Origin: Acidobacteriaceae bacterium
Lineage (GTDB): Bacteria; Acidobacteriota; Terriglobia; Terriglobales; Acidobacteriaceae
Assembly (NCBI GenBank): GCA_003133425.1
Contig: PKXI01000344.1
Location: 66,375 to 82,023, forward strand
Direction: 5' to 3'
Length of the DNA stretch: 15,649 bases
Made by a program: the position numbers and the translations under genes. Positions 13,758-15,649 of the stretch are shown here, one piece after another; the stretch's first letter is position 1, and each line of letters opens with the position of its first letter. The notes under the pieces were generated by a model that did no database searches, was not told the origin of the DNA, and worked only from the letters and a program-made list of their open reading frames with translations.

Positions 13758-15575
13758 ATGACCGAAGAAAACATTACCGAATCTCTGCCCACCACGGAAA
13801 TCGCGCCCGAGCCAGTTCCAGAGCCGATCGCCGAACCAGCCGCTGCAGTCATCGCCGAGCCGGTTCCCACCCCTGCGCCCAAGGCCGCCGTCGAGCCTGC
13901 TCCCGAGCTCGTCGAAGAAGAACCCACAGAGTCCTTCGCCGATCTTCTCCGCGACTTCGAGCGCAGCCACTCGCACAAATCGGAGCCCGGCGCAAGGCAG
14001 TTGCAGGGAACCGTCATATCCGTCTCCGCCGACCAGGTCTTCCTCGACATCGGCTACAAGACCGAGGGCGTTCTGCCCCGCTCCGCTTTTGAGAACAATG
14101 CCGAAGCCGTCAAGCCCGGCGACACGGTCCCGGTCTCCGTCACCGGCCGTAACGAGGAGCACTACTACGAGCTCTCCCGCTTCAAAGTCGCGCAGCCCCG
14201 CGACTGGACCGCACTTGAAGCTGCGTTTGCCGAAAAGCTCGCCGTCGTCGGCACCGTCACTGAAGTCATCAAGGGCGGTCTCTCGGTAGACATCGGCGTC
14301 CGCGCCTTCATGCCCGCCAGCCGCAGCGGCGCCCGCGACGCAGCCGAGATCGAAAAGCTCGTCGGCACCCAGATCAACTGCCGCATCACCAAGCTCGAAG
14401 TCACCGACGAAAACGTCGTCGTCGACCGCCGCGTTGTCCTCGAAGAGCAAGCCCGCGCCGAAAGCGCCACCCGCCAGGCGGCCATGAAGGAAGGCGACAC
14501 CGTCACCGCCACCGTCCGTACCCTCATGCCTTACGGTGCGTTTCTCGATCTCGGCGGCGTCGACGGCCTGCTCCACATCAGCGACATCGCGCACAGCCGC
14601 GTCGCCAAGCCCGAAGACGTGCTCACCGTCGGCCAGGAACTGCAGGTCCGCATTCTCAAAATCGATCCGCAGACCAAGAAGATTTCGCTCGGCCTCAAGC
14701 AGCTGCAGGCCGAGCCATGGGAAAAGGCTCCGGAACGCCTCGTCGCCGGCCAGCGCATCACCGGCACCATCACCCGCCTCGCCGACTTTGGAGCATTTGT
14801 CGAAATCGAGCCGGGCGTCGAAGGCCTCATTCATATTTCGGAGATGTCCTACGGCAAAAAGCTCCGCCACCCCAGCGACATTCTCAAGCAGGGCGACCGT
14901 GTCGACGCAGTCATCCTCTCCATCAAGCCGGAGGAGCGGCGCATCGCCCTCGGCCTCAAGCAGACCCTCACCGACCCCTGGTCCAACATCGAGCAAAAGT
15001 TCCCCGCAGGCTCGCAGATCGAGGGCCCGGTCACCAAGCTCATGAACTTCGGCGCCTTCGTGCAACTCGAAGATGGCGTTGAAGGCCTGATCCACGTCAG
15101 CGAGATCAGCGCCGACAAGCGCATCAATCATCCGCAGGATGTGCTCCGCACCGGCCAGGTCGTCAAAGCCCAGATTCTGGCCATCGACCCGATAAAGCGC
15201 CAGATCAAGCTCTCCATGAAGCAGTTGGTCCCCACCAGCATCGACGAGTACATCGCCGAGCACAAAGTCGGCGACGAAGTTTCCGGCCGCGTAGTCGAGC
15301 AGTCGCCCACGCGCACTGTAGTTGAGCTGGGCGAAGGCATCCGCGCCGCTTGCCATGCGGGCAAAACGCCTGCGGCGCCGGCCGTTGTGACGGAAGCGAA
15401 GAGCACCGGCAAGCTCGATCTATCCAACCTGTCGTCGAAGCTCAAAGAGCGCTGGCAGGGCAACGCCCCCGCTGCGTCATCCACACCCGAGCCATTAACC
15501 GAAGGCCAGATCCGCAGCTTCAAAATCACAAAGGTGGATGCGGATGCGAAGAAGATTGAAGTGGAGTTGGCTTAG
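13758..15575 (+). CDS. rpsA: 30S ribosomal protein S1, 605 aa
   Basis: S1 binds mRNA to the 30S subunit during initiation. Residues 1-60 are an acidic, Pro/Ala/Glu-rich low-complexity leader. OB-fold S1 domains follow at about 82-145, 164-230, 246-315, 331-401 and 418-488; domains 3-5 show the RNA-binding pattern GAFV/L-GVEGLIHISE typical of S1 repeats. A sixth domain starts at 504 (GDEVSGRVVEQ) but its last strands appear only at 582-605 (EGQIRSFKITKVDADAKKIEVEL), separated by an insert of about 45 residues containing LDLSNLSSKLKERW. Domains 1 and 2 are divergent, as in other S1 proteins, where they dock on the ribosome. ATG 13758 has no good Shine-Dalgarno site nearby (GGGAGA is about 17 bases away), as in E. 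coli rpsA. Repeat copy 4 follows the stop. Confidence 0.95.
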   Translation: MTEENITESLPTTEIAPEPVPEPIAEPAAAVIAEPVPTPAPKAAVEPAPELVEEEPTESFADLLRDFERSHSHKSEPGARQLQGTVISVSADQVFLDIGYKTEGVLPRSAFENNAEAVKPGDTVPVSVTGRNEEHYYELSRFKVAQPRDWTALEAAFAEKLAVVGTVTEVIKGGLSVDIGVRAFMPASRSGARDAAEIEKLVGTQINCRITKLEVTDENVVVDRRVVLEEQARAESATRQAAMKEGDTVTATVRTLMPYGAFLDLGGVDGLLHISDIAHSRVAKPEDVLTVGQELQVRILKIDPQTKKISLGLKQLQAEPWEKAPERLVAGQRITGTITRLADFGAFVEIEPGVEGLIHISEMSYGKKLRHPSDILKQGDRVDAVILSIKPEERRIALGLKQTLTDPWSNIEQKFPAGSQIEGPVTKLMNFGAFVQLEDGVEGLIHVSEISADKRINHPQDVLRTGQVVKAQILAIDPIKRQIKLSMKQLVPTSIDEYIAEHKVGDEVSGRVVEQSPTRTVVELGEGIRAACHAGKTPAAPAVVTEAKSTGKLDLSNLSSKLKERWQGNAPAASSTPEPLTEGQIRSFKITKVDADAKKIEVELA

Positions 15576-15607
15576 AGCATTTTCGATTCAAGCATTAACA
15601 GAAATTC

Positions 15608-15649
15608 GGGTGCCCCATCCTTTGTGCGTTCTTTGCGCAAAGGGTGGGA
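15608..15649 (+). repeat. Dispersed hairpin repeat, copy 4 (runs to window edge)
   Basis: The arms CCCATCCTTTGTGC and GCGCAAAGGGTGGG surround a short loop; one inner pair is a G-U wobble in addition to the shared one. It begins 32 bases after the S1 stop in the same orientation, a position that suits a 3'-end stabiliser or transcription stop, though no T-run is visible before the window ends. Confidence 0.8.

Noticed and set aside
13776..13900. Glu-Pro/Ala repeats at the start of S1 as a CRISPR or tandem DNA repeat
   Set aside because: They are irregular codon-level low complexity in a coding leader; there are no spaced identical repeats anywhere in the window.
13731..15356. 541-codon minus-strand open frame opposite rpsA
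   Set aside because: Its Asp/Gly/Leu-rich repeats mirror the S1 repeats read backwards.

Overview
The window reads as a chromosomal segment of a GC-rich Gram-negative bacterium, most likely an acidobacterium of the Terriglobia. That placement is an inference from three things: the gene set, including Tat-exported Gfo/Idh/MocA and sugar-isomerase proteins and a fused MFS/spermidine synthase; the dispersed hairpin repeats beginning GGGTGCCCC; and the codon use. No rRNA or other direct taxonomic marker is present.

Layout. 29-280 (-) is a small seven-cysteine ferredoxin, divergent from 475-1575 (+), a secreted metallophosphoesterase. Immediately after the stop codon of that gene sits a 186-bp MITE-like element (1578-1763) with 17-bp perfect terminal inverted repeats and a 10-bp target duplication. 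The region 2143-5985 (+) is the core of the window: a Tat-signal DUF362 protein, an AmmeMemoRadiSam radical SAM enzyme that also starts with a Tat-like signal, and a signal-peptide-bearing fusion of the Memo and AMMECR1 domains. Converging on this cluster from the minus strand is a two-gene unit: a histidine acid phosphatase (9770-8448) followed by a membrane-embedded spermidine synthase-like protein (8412-6019). Upstream of the phosphatase is tRNA-Arg(CCG).

The next stretch, all on the minus strand, holds an SDR oxidoreductase with a TTG start (11201-10407), a 95-residue unknown (10340-10053), and a two-gene unit of Tat-exported sugar-type enzymes: a Gfo/Idh/MocA oxidoreductase (13548-12166) followed by an AP-endonuclease-2-type TIM-barrel isomerase (12137-11271). 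The window closes with ribosomal protein S1 (13758-15575, +), which has a long acidic Pro/Ala/Glu leader and a split sixth S1 domain.

Four copies of one hairpin repeat (around 6030, 9957, 13643 and 15608) all lie in the same orientation. Their stems keep pairing although the stem bases differ, and one copy carries a second repeat family in its loop. One copy has become the 3' end of a coding sequence.

The strongest biological story is the AmmeMemoRadiSam cluster. The three domains (AMMECR1, Memo, radical SAM) co-occur across bacteria, archaea and (Memo, AMMECR1) eukaryotes, without a reaction that I can state as settled. Here every protein of the cluster carries an export signal and its neighbours are secreted phosphatases and a membrane enzyme, which points to a function outside the cytoplasm.
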